NCBI GenBank assembly: GCA_947649875.1 | Contig: CANSTH010000007.1 | Coordinates: 1-40,801, forward strand | DNA length: 40,801 nt | Direction: 5' to 3' | Origin: an uncultured Parvibacter sp. | GTDB taxonomy: Bacteria > Actinomycetota > Coriobacteriia > Coriobacteriales > Eggerthellaceae | Shown: positions 1-10,201 of the stretch, piece by piece | How positions within the stretch are numbered: position 1 is the stretch's first letter | Layout of the letters: the number at the start of each line of letters is the position of its first letter | The notes under the pieces: generated by a model | What the model was told of the DNA's origin: nothing | Databases searched by the model: none | Seen by the model: the letters and a program-made list of their open reading frames with translations, nothing else | Translations under genes and position numbers: made by a program

Positions 1-556
1 GCAGTGGCTTGTTTTTGCGGATGTCCAAAAGCTGGAGCAACGTGACCGCTCCCGCCACAAGCGCCTCAGCGGCACCGGGAATGAGCCTTAGGCCAAACTG
101 CAAAATGGCATTGACAAGCAGCGCAGCAAACACGAACACAATCGCAGTTTGCATCGAAGCGCCCCGCGCCCGTTGTAGCCAGCAAGAGACAACAACCACC
201 GTGGCAACGGCCAAGGGTATGCAAAGCCAAAAACGTACCTCCTCGGTACAAAGCCCCAAACTTCCCAGTGTTCCCATAGAGAAAAGAGAAGCAGCCTCAA
301 ACAAGACTGCGGCAACAGCAATTCGCCCGTGCACCTTTTCGGAGAAGTGGAAGCGACCGCGATGCAGGGCCAAAAGAAGAATGAGCAAGGGCAACAAGGT
401 AACCAGGGAGGTGCCGTCCGCCAGCAACGTGCTTCGCGGCCCGCAAATATCGCCATTCGTCGCAATGGGCCATCCTATGTAGGCAATAGCCAAGCCAAGG
501 GAATTTTTGCCCAGTGCAAGCCAACGATCAAATACATGCCCAATATGCGAGCCCAT
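1..556 (-). CDS. Multi-TM protein, N-terminal part only (possibly the membrane region of a LuxR-type regulator); truncated by the window edge
   Basis: Manual reverse-strand translation from ATG at 556 gives an uninterrupted frame to the left edge: MGSHIGHVFDRWLALGKNSLGLAIAYIGWPIATNGDI...VRFWLCIPLAVATVVVVSCWL...IRKNKPL. Several hydrophobic segments. Divergent from a redox operon. The LuxR C-terminus is not visible, so that assignment is inference. Confidence 0.55.
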   Translation of the reverse strand, partial: MGSHIGHVFDRWLALGKNSLGLAIAYIGWPIATNGDICGPRSTLLADGTSLVTLLPLLILLLALHRGRFHFSEKVHGRIAVAAVLFEAASLFSMGTLGSLGLCTEEVRFWLCIPLAVATVVVVSCWLQRARGASMQTAIVFVFAALLVNAILQFGLRLIPGAAEALVAGAVTLLQLLDIRKNKPL

Positions 557-815
557 TGTTTTTTCGCCGACGCCCAAAGTCACCCCCCAACCCCTTTGAA
601 TACAAACCCGAATGACTCTACCACAAGCGCAAAACCCTGTGTCATCTGTTTTGGTGGAATTACATTCCCGATTTTTACCTGCGGAAATATTTGAAAAACT
701 CATCTGAAGCAGACTACAAGCACGCTTTTTCATCCCCCAAGATAGAAAACACACTGGCGAAGGCATGAAGCAAATTGCCGAGCCAAGGGGAACCAAGGGA
801 GGGGGAGAGAAGTCT

Positions 816-1478
816 ATGGACGACGCTACCGTACTGCGCACGCTGGCTCTTGGGTTCATGCCCGACACAAGCGAGGCATGGGAACGCGTGCAGGCGCCAG
901 GACATTGGACGCCGTTCATCGATGGCCTTCGGAGGCTTGTGGGAGACAGCCGTCCTCTAGGCTCTGAAATCATCCCCTATAACAACCGCCCCAAAACCCC
1001 CTTGCAAGAGGTGCTGGCGGAAGCCGAGCTGCAAGCGCTGTTCGCCCCACCTGGCCCGTGCGCTATGAAGGAGTTCGCGCAACGCCATTTTGTGGGTGGC
1101 CTGCCCTGTTCCGCCGTGCCAGTGGAATCGCTGTATGTCCCCTGGGCGCCGCAAGGAAGCCCCTCCCTTATCCACGGGAAAGGCCATTATCAGTCCACCA
1201 GTTCTCTCATTATGCGCGACCTGCTCGCCGGATTGGGGCTGGAGCCTCCTGCGGCGCTTGCTTCATATCCGGATCACCTGTCGATCCAGCTGGAAGTGCT
1301 GGCCTATTTAGCGGAGCAGCGGCTCTGCCGAGAGGCCGATGACTTCTTGCAAAAACGGTTCGGCTGGCTTTCGGAGTATCGGGGGCGCTTGGTCGCGCTG
1401 GGCAAAGAGGGCCGTTTTCACTTGGCCCTCGTGGATGCCGTGTTGGCAATCCGGGCTCAGCGCGCTCGCGAGTGCTGA
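816..1478 (+). CDS. TorD/DmsD-like molybdoenzyme chaperone
   Basis: ATG at 816 follows GGGGGAGAGA. Small alpha-helical type protein directly upstream of a Tat-dependent molybdopterin enzyme; contains ...YVPWAPQGSPSLIHGKGHYQSTSSLIMRDLLAGLGL.... The longer ORF from 765 is less likely. Confidence 0.75.
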   Translation: MDDATVLRTLALGFMPDTSEAWERVQAPGHWTPFIDGLRRLVGDSRPLGSEIIPYNNRPKTPLQEVLAEAELQALFAPPGPCAMKEFAQRHFVGGLPCSAVPVESLYVPWAPQGSPSLIHGKGHYQSTSSLIMRDLLAGLGLEPPAALASYPDHLSIQLEVLAYLAEQRLCREADDFLQKRFGWLSEYRGRLVALGKEGRFHLALVDAVLAIRAQRAREC

Positions 1479-1553
1479 GGGGCGCATCGGCGCTTGCCTT
1501 CGGCTTCGCAAAGGAAATCTAAGGGGAGATATCAGGAGACGAGAGGAGAAGAG

Positions 1554-3755
1554 ATGTCAGAAAGCACCATCACAAGGCGAGGCTTTCTCAAACAGGGCGC
1601 CGTAGCTGCCGCTGCTGCCGGAACCGTGGGCGGCCTCATAAGTTACGATGCCTGGAGCAAGGCCTACGCCGCAGCAGACAGCCAGCAGGAGGTGAAAAAA
1701 GTTCACTCGCTGTGCAACTCGTGCTCGTCAAAGTGCGGGTTCACCGCCCACGTAAAAAATGGCCGTGTGGGAACTATGACAGGCGATGACGAGCATCCCT
1801 ACTGCGAGGGCACGTTGTGCGCCCGCGGATATGGCTATGCGGCCGTAGCGTATTCGGAAGATCGGCTGACCCATCCGCTGAAGCGCATCGGCGAAGGGGA
1901 GTTCGAGGCTATTAGCTGGGACGACGCCCTTACCGAAATCGGCGACAAGATAAAGGCGATAGTGGCCCAGGACGGCCCGGAGGCCCTTGCCCTCATCATG
2001 GACCCGCGCCCATCCGGCAGCTATTACACCAAGCGCTTCATGGCGGCGCTCGGCAGCCCCAACACCTACACCCATGGCGTGGCCTGCAATCTCGCAAAAA
2101 CGTCGGGCATGACCCAGGCGCTGGGCGCTGGCGACTTCACCAGCGATGTAGCCAATAGCAAAATGGTCATCTTCATCGGGCGCAGTTATGCCGATGGCCT
2201 TCGCCCCGGTTCTCTGCATTCACTGCAGAAGGGATACCAAAACGGCTCGCATATTGTGATGATAGACCCCCGCATGAACAACAGCTGCACGTATGCCACC
2301 GAGTGGATTCCCATCCGCCCCGCCACCGACCTGGCCCTCATCCTTGCCATGGCAAACGTGCTGGTTGCAGAAGACCTCTACGACCACGATTACGTTGACA
2401 ACTACACAGTTGGATTTGAGGACTGGGCGTCCCGCCTGCCCGAATACACGCCCGAGTGGGCCGAAGAGAAGACAGGCATTCCCGCCGACACCATCGTTCG
2501 CCTTGCCCGCGAGATGGCCGCAGCCGCCCCGCAAGCATCTATCGAGCAGGGATGGCGGGCAGCCACCGGATGCTCTCACCAGAACTCCGGCGAGACCGCT
2601 CGCGCCATCTGTCTGTTCAACACGCTTCTGGGCTGCTGGGGCGTTGAAGGCGGCGCCTACTTCCCTCCCAGCGTGAGCGTGGGCAAGCTGGAAGACCCCC
2701 GCTTCGCCGCTCCGCCCAAGGTGGAGGCGAAAATTGCCGGATCGAAGGAATACCCGTTGGCTGTCGGCAGCATGGGGGTGGCAACGCATGCGGTTCAGCA
2801 GGCGGGAGAGGGCAACATCAAAGGCCTCATCTTCTACCAGTCCAATTGTGTGGGCGGCTACTCGAATCCCGCGCAGCTGGCCGAGTGGACGAAAGCCGCC
2901 GATTTATCGGTGGCCATCGACGTGCAGATGACCGAGACGTGCAAGGCTTGCCAGTACGTCCTGCCCGACACAAGCTACCTTGAGCGCCTCGAGGTGCCCG
3001 AGTTCGTGGGCGGCAAGATTCCGGTGGTGGCCCTGCGCGACCGCGTGCTGGAGAAGATACATCCGGAAACGCGCCCCGTGGACGAGATTTTCACCGGCCT
3101 TGCCAAGGCCTGCGGCGTGGGCCAGTACTTCGACTTCACCGTGGACGAGCTGGCAGACGCCCAGCTGAAAACCGTGGGGCTGTCTTTGGCGCAGCTGCAA
3201 GAAGAGGGCATTCACGCCTTCTCCGAAAAGGCTTGGAAGCCGCAGCTGAAAACGGAGTGGAAAACCAAATCCGGCAAAGTGGAATTCACCAGCGAAGCCT
3301 GCGAGAAAGCCGGGTTCACCCCTTCCCCCACCTGGGTGGAGCCGCTTGTCATGCCGAAAGAGGGTCAGTTCCGCCTGGTGGGCGGCAAGCAGACCATCCA
3401 CACTCACACCCAAACGGCAAACATCGCGCCGCTCATGGAGATCTCGAAGCAGTACAGCCTTGAGCGTCCTTGGCTGAATGCCGGCGTTGCCAAGCAGATG
3501 GGCATCGAGGATGGCGACGAGATTGAGATCAGCTCGGAGATGTTTACCGGCCGTACCCGCGTGAAGGTAACCGAGCGCATCGAGCCCACTTCACTTTACT
3601 TGCCCAGCCATTACGGACGCATGATTCCCGAACAGCACGTTTCCTACAACGTGGGCCTCAGCCAAATGGACTTCGTGCCCTTCCACATCGAGCCGGGCTA
3701 TGGGGGAACGATGGCACAGGAAGTCATTGTGACGATTAAGAAAGTAGGTGCATGA
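1554..3755 (+). CDS. Tat-exported molybdopterin oxidoreductase catalytic subunit (DMSO reductase superfamily, polysulfide/thiosulfate reductase-like)
   Basis: Twin-arginine signal TRRGFLKQGAVAAAAAG; N-terminal Fe-S motif CNSCSSKCG...LCARGYG; probable Mo-ligand Cys in THGVACNLAKTSG; C-terminal MGD-binding style region. Confidence 0.9.
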   Translation: MSESTITRRGFLKQGAVAAAAAGTVGGLISYDAWSKAYAAADSQQEVKKVHSLCNSCSSKCGFTAHVKNGRVGTMTGDDEHPYCEGTLCARGYGYAAVAYSEDRLTHPLKRIGEGEFEAISWDDALTEIGDKIKAIVAQDGPEALALIMDPRPSGSYYTKRFMAALGSPNTYTHGVACNLAKTSGMTQALGAGDFTSDVANSKMVIFIGRSYADGLRPGSLHSLQKGYQNGSHIVMIDPRMNNSCTYATEWIPIRPATDLALILAMANVLVAEDLYDHDYVDNYTVGFEDWASRLPEYTPEWAEEKTGIPADTIVRLAREMAAAAPQASIEQGWRAATGCSHQNSGETARAICLFNTLLGCWGVEGGAYFPPSVSVGKLEDPRFAAPPKVEAKIAGSKEYPLAVGSMGVATHAVQQAGEGNIKGLIFYQSNCVGGYSNPAQLAEWTKAADLSVAIDVQMTETCKACQYVLPDTSYLERLEVPEFVGGKIPVVALRDRVLEKIHPETRPVDEIFTGLAKACGVGQYFDFTVDELADAQLKTVGLSLAQLQEEGIHAFSEKAWKPQLKTEWKTKSGKVEFTSEACEKAGFTPSPTWVEPLVMPKEGQFRLVGGKQTIHTHTQTANIAPLMEISKQYSLERPWLNAGVAKQMGIEDGDEIEISSEMFTGRTRVKVTERIEPTSLYLPSHYGRMIPEQHVSYNVGLSQMDFVPFHIEPGYGGTMAQEVIVTIKKVGA

Positions 3756-4297
3756 TGACCCGCTACGGCATGCTCATCGACACAACGAACTGCATTGGCT
3801 GCTTTGCCTGCCGCACGGCATGCCAACGGCAAAACGGGCTAGCGGCCAACATCGACTACATTCGCTACGAAGACCGCGAAACGGGCACCTTTCCCAACGT
3901 GGGGTTTGAAGTCATCCCCATCCAGTGCATGCATTGCGAAGACGCCCCTTGCGTGAGCGTGTGCCCAACGGGCGCATCCTATATCGACGAAACGGGCACC
4001 GTGCGCGTTGACGAGCAGAAATGCATCGGCTGCAAATATTGCATGGCCGCATGCCCTTATCTGGTACGCGTGCACAATCCGGAAACGGGCGCTGTGGAAA
4101 AGTGCAAGTTCTGCGCTGCGGAGTCTTTCGAAGGCCGCGGGGAAACGTGCAGCTGCGTGGAGGCCTGCGTGACCGGATGCCGCATCTTCGGCGACCTGGA
4201 TGACCCAGACAGCGATCTGAACAAAGCCATTGCCGAGCGCAATGCACTGCCCATTGCCGGAGACCGCACCAAAGCAAAAATCTTCTACGTGAGGTGA
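3752..4297 (+). CDS. 4Fe-4S ferredoxin-type electron transfer subunit (DmsB/PsrB-like)
   Basis: Multiple clusters: CIGCFACRTAC, CMHCEDAPCVSVCPTGA, CIGCKYCMAACPY, CVEACVTGC. Overlaps the catalytic subunit stop. Confidence 0.92.
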   Translation: MMTRYGMLIDTTNCIGCFACRTACQRQNGLAANIDYIRYEDRETGTFPNVGFEVIPIQCMHCEDAPCVSVCPTGASYIDETGTVRVDEQKCIGCKYCMAACPYLVRVHNPETGAVEKCKFCAAESFEGRGETCSCVEACVTGCRIFGDLDDPDSDLNKAIAERNALPIAGDRTKAKIFYVR

Positions 4298-4301
4298 GAA
4301 T

Positions 4302-5195
4302 ATGACTTACGAACCTATCTGGGGCTCTATCATTGCTTGGTATCTGTTCCTCGCCGGCTTGGGGGCCGGAGCCTTTGCCACCTCGGCATTCTTGAGCTGG
4401 AGGCACCCCGAAGCGGTGACCATGCGCAAAATAGGCCACCTCATTGCCCCTATTGCCGTTGGCATCGGATTGGTGCTCCTCATGGTGGATGCCGAAGCGG
4501 GGTTTGCCAACCCGCAACGTTTCTTCCTGCTGCTGGGCAACTTCGGATCGGTCATGAGCTGGGGCGTTGTGTTCCTGAGCGTGTTCATGGTGGTAGCCCT
4601 TGCGGCACTGGTGCTTGACTTTCTCAAGCGTCCGGTGCCCGGCTGGCTGGAAAACGCTGGTGCCGTGCTGGCCCTCTGCGTTGCCGTGTACACCGGCGCC
4701 CTTCTGGGAGTTTGCCAAACGTTTCCGCTGTGGAACAACGCACTGCTGCCCATCCTGTTCCTGGTTTCGGCGCTCTCGACAGGTGCCGCCAGCGTTCTGG
4801 CCACTTCAATTATTCGCCATGGCGAGGAATTCAACCGCGTGGGCGTGCTGAAGAAGTTCCATTTCTGCCTGCCCATCATCGAGCTTCTGCTTGTCATGTC
4901 TCTGCTGTTCATCACGCAATCTAACTCGGAGGCGGGCTGGGCTTCGGTGATGGCGCTCGTCAGCGGCAAATATGCGTTGGCATTCTGGTTGGGGCTGGTA
5001 TTCGTTGGCCTGGTGGGGCCCACCATCCTGGAAGTCTGGCTGCTCTTCTTCTCGGCAAAAGAATTTGAGGAGAGCCGCCTGGCCCATTGGCTGAGCTTTC
5101 TTTCGGACGCGGGCGTCATGGTGGGCGGCTTCCTGCTGCGCTATCTCATAGTTGTGGCAGCGCTTCCCCTTCCGGTAGCGGTTCCCCTGTTCTAG
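4302..5195 (+). CDS. NrfD/PsrC-family membrane anchor subunit
   Basis: 297 aa, highly hydrophobic, starts MTYEPIWGSIIAWYLFLAGLGAGAFATSAFLSW; third gene of the operon. Confidence 0.85.
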   Translation: MTYEPIWGSIIAWYLFLAGLGAGAFATSAFLSWRHPEAVTMRKIGHLIAPIAVGIGLVLLMVDAEAGFANPQRFFLLLGNFGSVMSWGVVFLSVFMVVALAALVLDFLKRPVPGWLENAGAVLALCVAVYTGALLGVCQTFPLWNNALLPILFLVSALSTGAASVLATSIIRHGEEFNRVGVLKKFHFCLPIIELLLVMSLLFITQSNSEAGWASVMALVSGKYALAFWLGLVFVGLVGPTILEVWLLFFSAKEFEESRLAHWLSFLSDAGVMVGGFLLRYLIVVAALPLPVAVPLF

Positions 5196-5300
5196 CCGAA
5201 AGAATTAACCTTCTTCGTAACGGCGGCTTGCCTTAACGTTCTCGCATCGACGGTTTGTGACAGCTTTCACCCTCCCCTCGCATCGGCAGCTTGCCGCCCG

Positions 5301-5336
5301 GCCCCCATCGCAATATAGCGCGATGGGGGCTTTTTC
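5301..5336 (+). terminator. Rho-independent terminator of the first molybdo-oxidoreductase operon
   Basis: GCCCCCATCG-CAATATAGCG-CGATGGGGGC followed by TTTTT. Confidence 0.85.
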
Positions 5337-5344
5337 AGGGGTAA

Positions 5345-7282
5345 CTATTCCCCGAACTGCATGCGGTAGTAGCGGGCGTAGGTGCCGCCGGCTGCCAGCA
5401 GCTGATCGTGGGTGCCCTGCTCCACCACGCGGCCTTCTTCCACCACGGCAATCAAATCGGCCCCGCGGATGGTGGACAGGCGGTGGGCGATGATGACCGT
5501 AGTACGCCCTTCGGACAGCTGCGCCAGCGATGCCTGAATAGCCCGCTCGCTCTCGTTGTCTAGGGCGCTGGTGGCTTCGTCCAAAATGAGGATGCGAGGG
5601 TTGCGCAAGAACACACGGGCAATGGCGATGCGCTGCTTTTGACCGCCGGAGAGACGCGCGCCCCGCTCCCCCACCAGCGTGTCGAAACCGTAGGGAAGCC
5701 CCTTGATGAACTCCAGCGCGTTGGCCTTGCGGGCCGCCTCCACAATCTCCTCGTCGGTGGCGCCGGCGCGACCGTAAGCGATGTTATCGCGCACCGTGCC
5801 GCCGAACAGGTACACGTCTTGCTGCACGATGCCAATGGCCGCCCGCAGCGACTCCACTGTAACGTCGCGCACGTCGATGCCGTCCACCAGCACCGCACCG
5901 CCATCAACGTCGTAGAAACGCGGCAACAGCGAGCACGTGGTGGTTTTGCCGCCGCCAGAGGGCCCCACCAGGGCCACCGTCGAACCGGCCGGGATGTCCA
6001 GCGAGAGCCCCCGAAGCACCGGCTCTTCCTTGTCGTAAGCGAAGGTGACGTCGCGATACTCCACGTGGCCGCGCACATCGGCCGCACCAGAGGCCGCAGC
6101 ACCGGGGGAAGGCATGATGGCTCCTGCAGCCGCGTTACCTTCCGCGGCAGCAATCGCCACTTCCCCGTCTTTCGCGGCCACCGCGCCCTCAGCTGTGCTA
6201 GCCCCGCAAGCCTCCGCTCGCTGCTGCTCTGCCTGCTCCAGCGTGGGAGCGCCGGGGCGGTTGGCCACATCGGGGTGCTCGTCCAACACTTCCATGAATC
6301 GGCGAAACCCTGCGTAGCCCTTCTGCAGCGTCTCGGTGAAATTGATCAGCTGCTCCACCGGCGAGATGAAAATGCCAATGTAGAGCGCATAGATGGCGAG
6401 GTCGGTGACGGCCAGCGTGCCTTGGGCCACGAAGTAGCCGCCACCCACGATGGTCACCGTGTACAACACGCCCATGAACAGGGAATTCATGGCGTGGAAG
6501 GCCCCCAGGAACCGGTACGAGCGCTTCTTGGTGTCCAAGAACGCCTCGTTAGCGCGGCGGAACTTCTCCTTCTCGGCCGCCTCGCCGCCAAACGACTTCA
6601 CCACGCGGATGCCGCCCAGCGAGTCCTGCACCGTGGCATTTATGCCGGCCATGCGCTCGCGGTTCTCGCGGAACACGGTGCGGCGGCGGTAGTTCAGCAG
6701 AAACGACAGCGCCGCCATCATCATCGTGGCCGCCAACATGATGGCCGTCAAGGGCACGTTGATGAAGAACAGCAGCGCGAACGAGCCGATGATCTTCAGG
6801 GTGCAGATGAACAGGTTCTCGGGGCCGTGATGGGCCAGCTCGGAAATGTCGAAAAGGTCGGAGGTCACCTTCGCCATCATAGCGCCGGTGTTATGGCGGT
6901 CGAAGTAGTTGAACGACAGGCGCTGGTACTGGGCAAACAGGTCGCGCCGCATGTCCGCCTCCATGTAAGCGCCCATGATGTGCCCCCAGCAGGTGATGAA
7001 GAACTGGCAGCCGGTGCGCAGCAAATACAGCGCCACGAACAGCAGCAGTATCAGCCCCAGGCTGGCAAGAATGCGCTCAGGGGCTTCGAGGAAAAACTCC
7101 TTCGTGAAGAAGTTGAGAAACTGCGGGAAAGCGAGGTCGATAACGGCGAGCACCGTGGCGCAGGCCAAATCGGCAAAAAAGAGCCCTTTGTAGGGGCCGT
7201 AATAGCTGATGAAGCGTGTCCACACCCGCCAAGCGGACACGGTGGCGTGGGACTCTTCCTGTATGTTGTCTATCTGGTTCAT
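5345..7282 (-). CDS. ABC transporter, fused permease/ATPase (exporter type)
   Basis: N-terminal TM region, Walker A GPSGGGKTTT, signature LSGGQKQRIAIARVFL, Walker B ILILDEATSALD, H-loop AHRLSTI. Ala-rich insert between TMD and NBD. Confidence 0.93.
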   Translation of the reverse strand: MNQIDNIQEESHATVSAWRVWTRFISYYGPYKGLFFADLACATVLAVIDLAFPQFLNFFTKEFFLEAPERILASLGLILLLFVALYLLRTGCQFFITCWGHIMGAYMEADMRRDLFAQYQRLSFNYFDRHNTGAMMAKVTSDLFDISELAHHGPENLFICTLKIIGSFALLFFINVPLTAIMLAATMMMAALSFLLNYRRRTVFRENRERMAGINATVQDSLGGIRVVKSFGGEAAEKEKFRRANEAFLDTKKRSYRFLGAFHAMNSLFMGVLYTVTIVGGGYFVAQGTLAVTDLAIYALYIGIFISPVEQLINFTETLQKGYAGFRRFMEVLDEHPDVANRPGAPTLEQAEQQRAEACGASTAEGAVAAKDGEVAIAAAEGNAAAGAIMPSPGAAASGAADVRGHVEYRDVTFAYDKEEPVLRGLSLDIPAGSTVALVGPSGGGKTTTCSLLPRFYDVDGGAVLVDGIDVRDVTVESLRAAIGIVQQDVYLFGGTVRDNIAYGRAGATDEEIVEAARKANALEFIKGLPYGFDTLVGERGARLSGGQKQRIAIARVFLRNPRILILDEATSALDNESERAIQASLAQLSEGRTTVIIAHRLSTIRGADLIAVVEEGRVVEQGTHDQLLAAGGTYARYYRMQFGE

Positions 7283-7630
7283 GGGGGCAATGGTACCTCA
7301 ATCCAGGAGAAATGGCCGCTCGCGAATCCGAGTTGTGACGGCGCCTCCACAGGCAACGATGTGCCCACTACCACAAGTCCCACGGGCAACGCTACGCCCA
7401 GCCCCGCACCCTTGTGAGGATGAATGGGCCGGAGCGGGGGACGTGGCGGGCACTGCCGATTCGCCGTGATAAGATAGCTGAACGAAAATGCGCATGACAG
7501 CAACCCCCAAGCAACTTGCGCCCGGTTACGGCCCGAAATGGCAATCGAGCCGAGCTTGAGCCCTTGAGAAATTGGGTGACTTGGAAAGCGAAGGGGCAAG
7601 CTGCGCACGCAAGCGGAGAAAGGAACCGTT

Positions 7631-8095
7631 GTGGAGGAGAATACGCCTTTGGTGGGGATCATCATGGGGTCGGCTTCGGACATGCCGGCCATGGAACCCT
7701 GCATGAAGCAGCTGGACGAGTTCGGCATTCCCTATGAAGTGAAGGTGGCCAGCGCCCATCGCAAGCCGGCCGAAGTGCACATTTGGGCCGAAACCGCCCA
7801 CGAGCGCGGCATAAAGGTGATTGTTGCTGCCGCCGGAAAGGCCGCCCACCTGGGAGGAGTGGTGGCTGCCTACACGCCGCTGCCGGTGATTGGCGTGCCC
7901 ATGAAAACCAGCGACTTGGGCGGCATGGACTCGCTGCTGTCCATGGTGCAGATGCCCTCTGGCGTGCCGGTGGCCTGCGTGGCCATCAACGGCGCGAAGA
8001 ACGCGGCCATTGAAGCAGCCCAGATTATCGGTGCCTCCGATGCGGAAGTACAGCAGAAGATCATCGACTTCAAACAGGCAATGGCCGAGGCGTAA
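7631..8095 (+). CDS. purE: 5-(carboxyamino)imidazole ribonucleotide mutase
   Basis: GTG start after GGAGAAAGG; VGIIMGSASDMPAMEPC, SAHRKP, AAAGKAAHLGGVVAAYTPLPVIGVPM, GGMDSLLSMVQMPSGVPVA are PurE class I signatures. Confidence 0.95.
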   Translation: MEENTPLVGIIMGSASDMPAMEPCMKQLDEFGIPYEVKVASAHRKPAEVHIWAETAHERGIKVIVAAAGKAAHLGGVVAAYTPLPVIGVPMKTSDLGGMDSLLSMVQMPSGVPVACVAINGAKNAAIEAAQIIGASDAEVQQKIIDFKQAMAEA

Positions 8096-8155
8096 GCAGG
8101 GCGAAACCCACAAGAGTCAGCGCATCTCCGGCGAGAGACAAACCAAAGGAACGGC

Positions 8156-10201
8156 ATGAGCACGAAATTGTTGATGGGAAACGAGGCGTTTGCCTGGGCT
8201 GCCCTTAAGGCAGGGGTGAACGTGGTGGCGGGATACCCCGGCACCCCCTCTTCCGAGCTGGTGGAAACAGTGGCGCGGCTGCACGCGCAGGGCACCGCCC
8301 GCGGCGTGCACGTGGAGTGGTCCACCAACGAGAAAGCCGCCCTGGAAGTGGCCGCCGCCGCTTCCTATTGCGGCGCGCGAGCCCTGTTCACCTGCAAGCA
8401 GGTGGGGCTGAACGTGGCCAGCGATGCCCTCATGAGCCTGAACTACGTGGGCGTAAACGGCGGCCTGGTGCTGTTCGTAGCCGATGACCCCGGCCCCATC
8501 TCATCCCAGACGGAACAGGATACCCGCCGCTTCGCCGCCTTCGCCAAAGTGCCGGTACTGGACCCCTCCACGCCAGAAGAAGGCTTCGCCATGATGCAGC
8601 AGGCCTTCGAGCTGTCGGAGCGTTACCACGCCCCCGTCATCGTGCGTCCCACCACCCGCATCTGTCATGCCTCCACCTTCTTTGAACTACCGGAATTCAC
8701 CGAGGCGCGACCCATCCCAGAAGAGGGGTTCCAGAAGGACCCGAAATGGGTGATCTTCCCCAAACGCGCCTTCGAAGGCCATGGCGAAGTGAACCGCCGC
8801 CTGGCCCGCATCGCCTGGGACTACGCCTTCGACCCGGAGTTCTCGCAGTTCAACCATCGGTTTGAAAACGCCAAACCCCTCGTGGGCATCGTGGCCGGCG
8901 GGGTTTCCACCCAGTATGCCCGCGAGGCGCTGACGCTGCTGGCCCAGTGGGCGGCCGAGGCAGGCATGGTGCTGCCTCCCTATCGCTTCCTGGCCGTGGG
9001 CACCCCCTACCCCTTCCCCGCAGAGACCGCTGCTGCCTTCGCCGAAGGGCTGTGCGATGCAGTTGTGTTCGAAGAGCTGGACAGCGTCCTGGAGGAAGAA
9101 CTGCTGAGGCTGGCGGGGCAGCGGCATTTGCCGCTGCGGGTTTCCGGCAAGCTAACCGGCGAGGCCCCCGACCGCGGCGAGAACAGCACCGAGGTGCTGG
9201 CGCAGCGACTGGCCCGCTTCTTCGACCGCACCACCGGAGACCAAAACTTCTCTGCCTTGGTGGAGCAACGCTTGGCCTCCTCGGCCACCGAGCCCTACGA
9301 TGGGCCGCTGCCAGTGCGGCCGCCGGTGCTGTGCGCCGGGTGCCCCCACCGCGGCAGCTTCTTCGCCATCAAGCAGGCGCTGGGGAAAACGCCAGCTGTG
9401 TTCTGCGGCGACATCGGCTGCTACACGCTGGGCAACGCCAAGCCGCTGGACGCGGTGGACACCTGCCTGTGCATGGGCGCCGGCATCACCACGGCCCAGG
9501 GCTTCTCGGTGGCGCAGCCGGGCAGCAAGGCAGTGGCGTTCGTGGGCGACTCCACGTTTTTCGCCAGCGGCATGACCGGCGTAGCCAACGCGGTGTACAA
9601 CGGCCACAACATCACTGTGGCGGTGCTGGACAACTCCACCACCGCCATGACCGGTAGCCAACCGCACCCGGGCACCGGCGTCACCCTTATGGGAGAGAAG
9701 CGCAAACCGCTGGTGATCGAAGAGGTGCTGCAGGCGTTAGGGGTGCAGTGCATTACCTTCGCCAACCCTCACAACCTGGAAGAGTCGGTGGCGGCCGCGC
9801 AGGAGGCCATCCAGTTCGACGGGCCATCGGCTATCATTTTCCGGGCGCCGTGCATCCAGCTGAAGCGGCCGGATGCCCCCGTGGTTATCAGCCAAGATAC
9901 CTGCACCGGCTGCAAGAAGTGCATCACCAGCATCGGCTGTCCTGCCATCGGGTTCAGCGCCGCCGCCGAAGGGCCGCGTTCGGGCAAACGCGGCCAGGCG
10001 TTTGTGGACGCAAGCCTGTGCGATGGCTGCGGCCTGTGCGTGCAGGTGTGCCCCTTTGGCGCTATCGAAGGGGCGGTTGCGCAGCCCTACGGCGGAGCGC
10101 GCTCAACGGCGGATAGCCCCGGCAGCAACACAGGGCCGCTCGCGCCAATCAGCCTTGATGGAGAAACCCCCGCCGAGACCGAGGAGGACATAGATGATTA
10201 A
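8156..10201 (+). CDS. iorA: Indolepyruvate ferredoxin oxidoreductase, alpha subunit
   Basis: MGNEAFAWAALKAGVNVVAGYPGTPSSE; TPP domain CAGCPHRGSFFAIK...GDIGCYTLG; C-terminal CTGCKKCITSIGCP and CDGCGLCVQVCPFGAI clusters. Confidence 0.93.
   Translation: MSTKLLMGNEAFAWAALKAGVNVVAGYPGTPSSELVETVARLHAQGTARGVHVEWSTNEKAALEVAAAASYCGARALFTCKQVGLNVASDALMSLNYVGVNGGLVLFVADDPGPISSQTEQDTRRFAAFAKVPVLDPSTPEEGFAMMQQAFELSERYHAPVIVRPTTRICHASTFFELPEFTEARPIPEEGFQKDPKWVIFPKRAFEGHGEVNRRLARIAWDYAFDPEFSQFNHRFENAKPLVGIVAGGVSTQYAREALTLLAQWAAEAGMVLPPYRFLAVGTPYPFPAETAAAFAEGLCDAVVFEELDSVLEEELLRLAGQRHLPLRVSGKLTGEAPDRGENSTEVLAQRLARFFDRTTGDQNFSALVEQRLASSATEPYDGPLPVRPPVLCAGCPHRGSFFAIKQALGKTPAVFCGDIGCYTLGNAKPLDAVDTCLCMGAGITTAQGFSVAQPGSKAVAFVGDSTFFASGMTGVANAVYNGHNITVAVLDNSTTAMTGSQPHPGTGVTLMGEKRKPLVIEEVLQALGVQCITFANPHNLEESVAAAQEAIQFDGPSAIIFRAPCIQLKRPDAPVVISQDTCTGCKKCITSIGCPAIGFSAAAEGPRSGKRGQAFVDASLCDGCGLCVQVCPFGAIEGAVAQPYGGARSTADSPGSNTGPLAPISLDGETPAETEEDIDD

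Noticed and set aside
5639-7417. 592-aa plus-strand ORF opposite the ABC exporter
   Set aside because: Antisense shadow ORF with low-information His/Arg-rich sequence.
7440-7630. Riboswitch (for example ZTP/pfl type) upstream of purE
   Set aside because: I could not identify the conserved motif by eye; needs Infernal.
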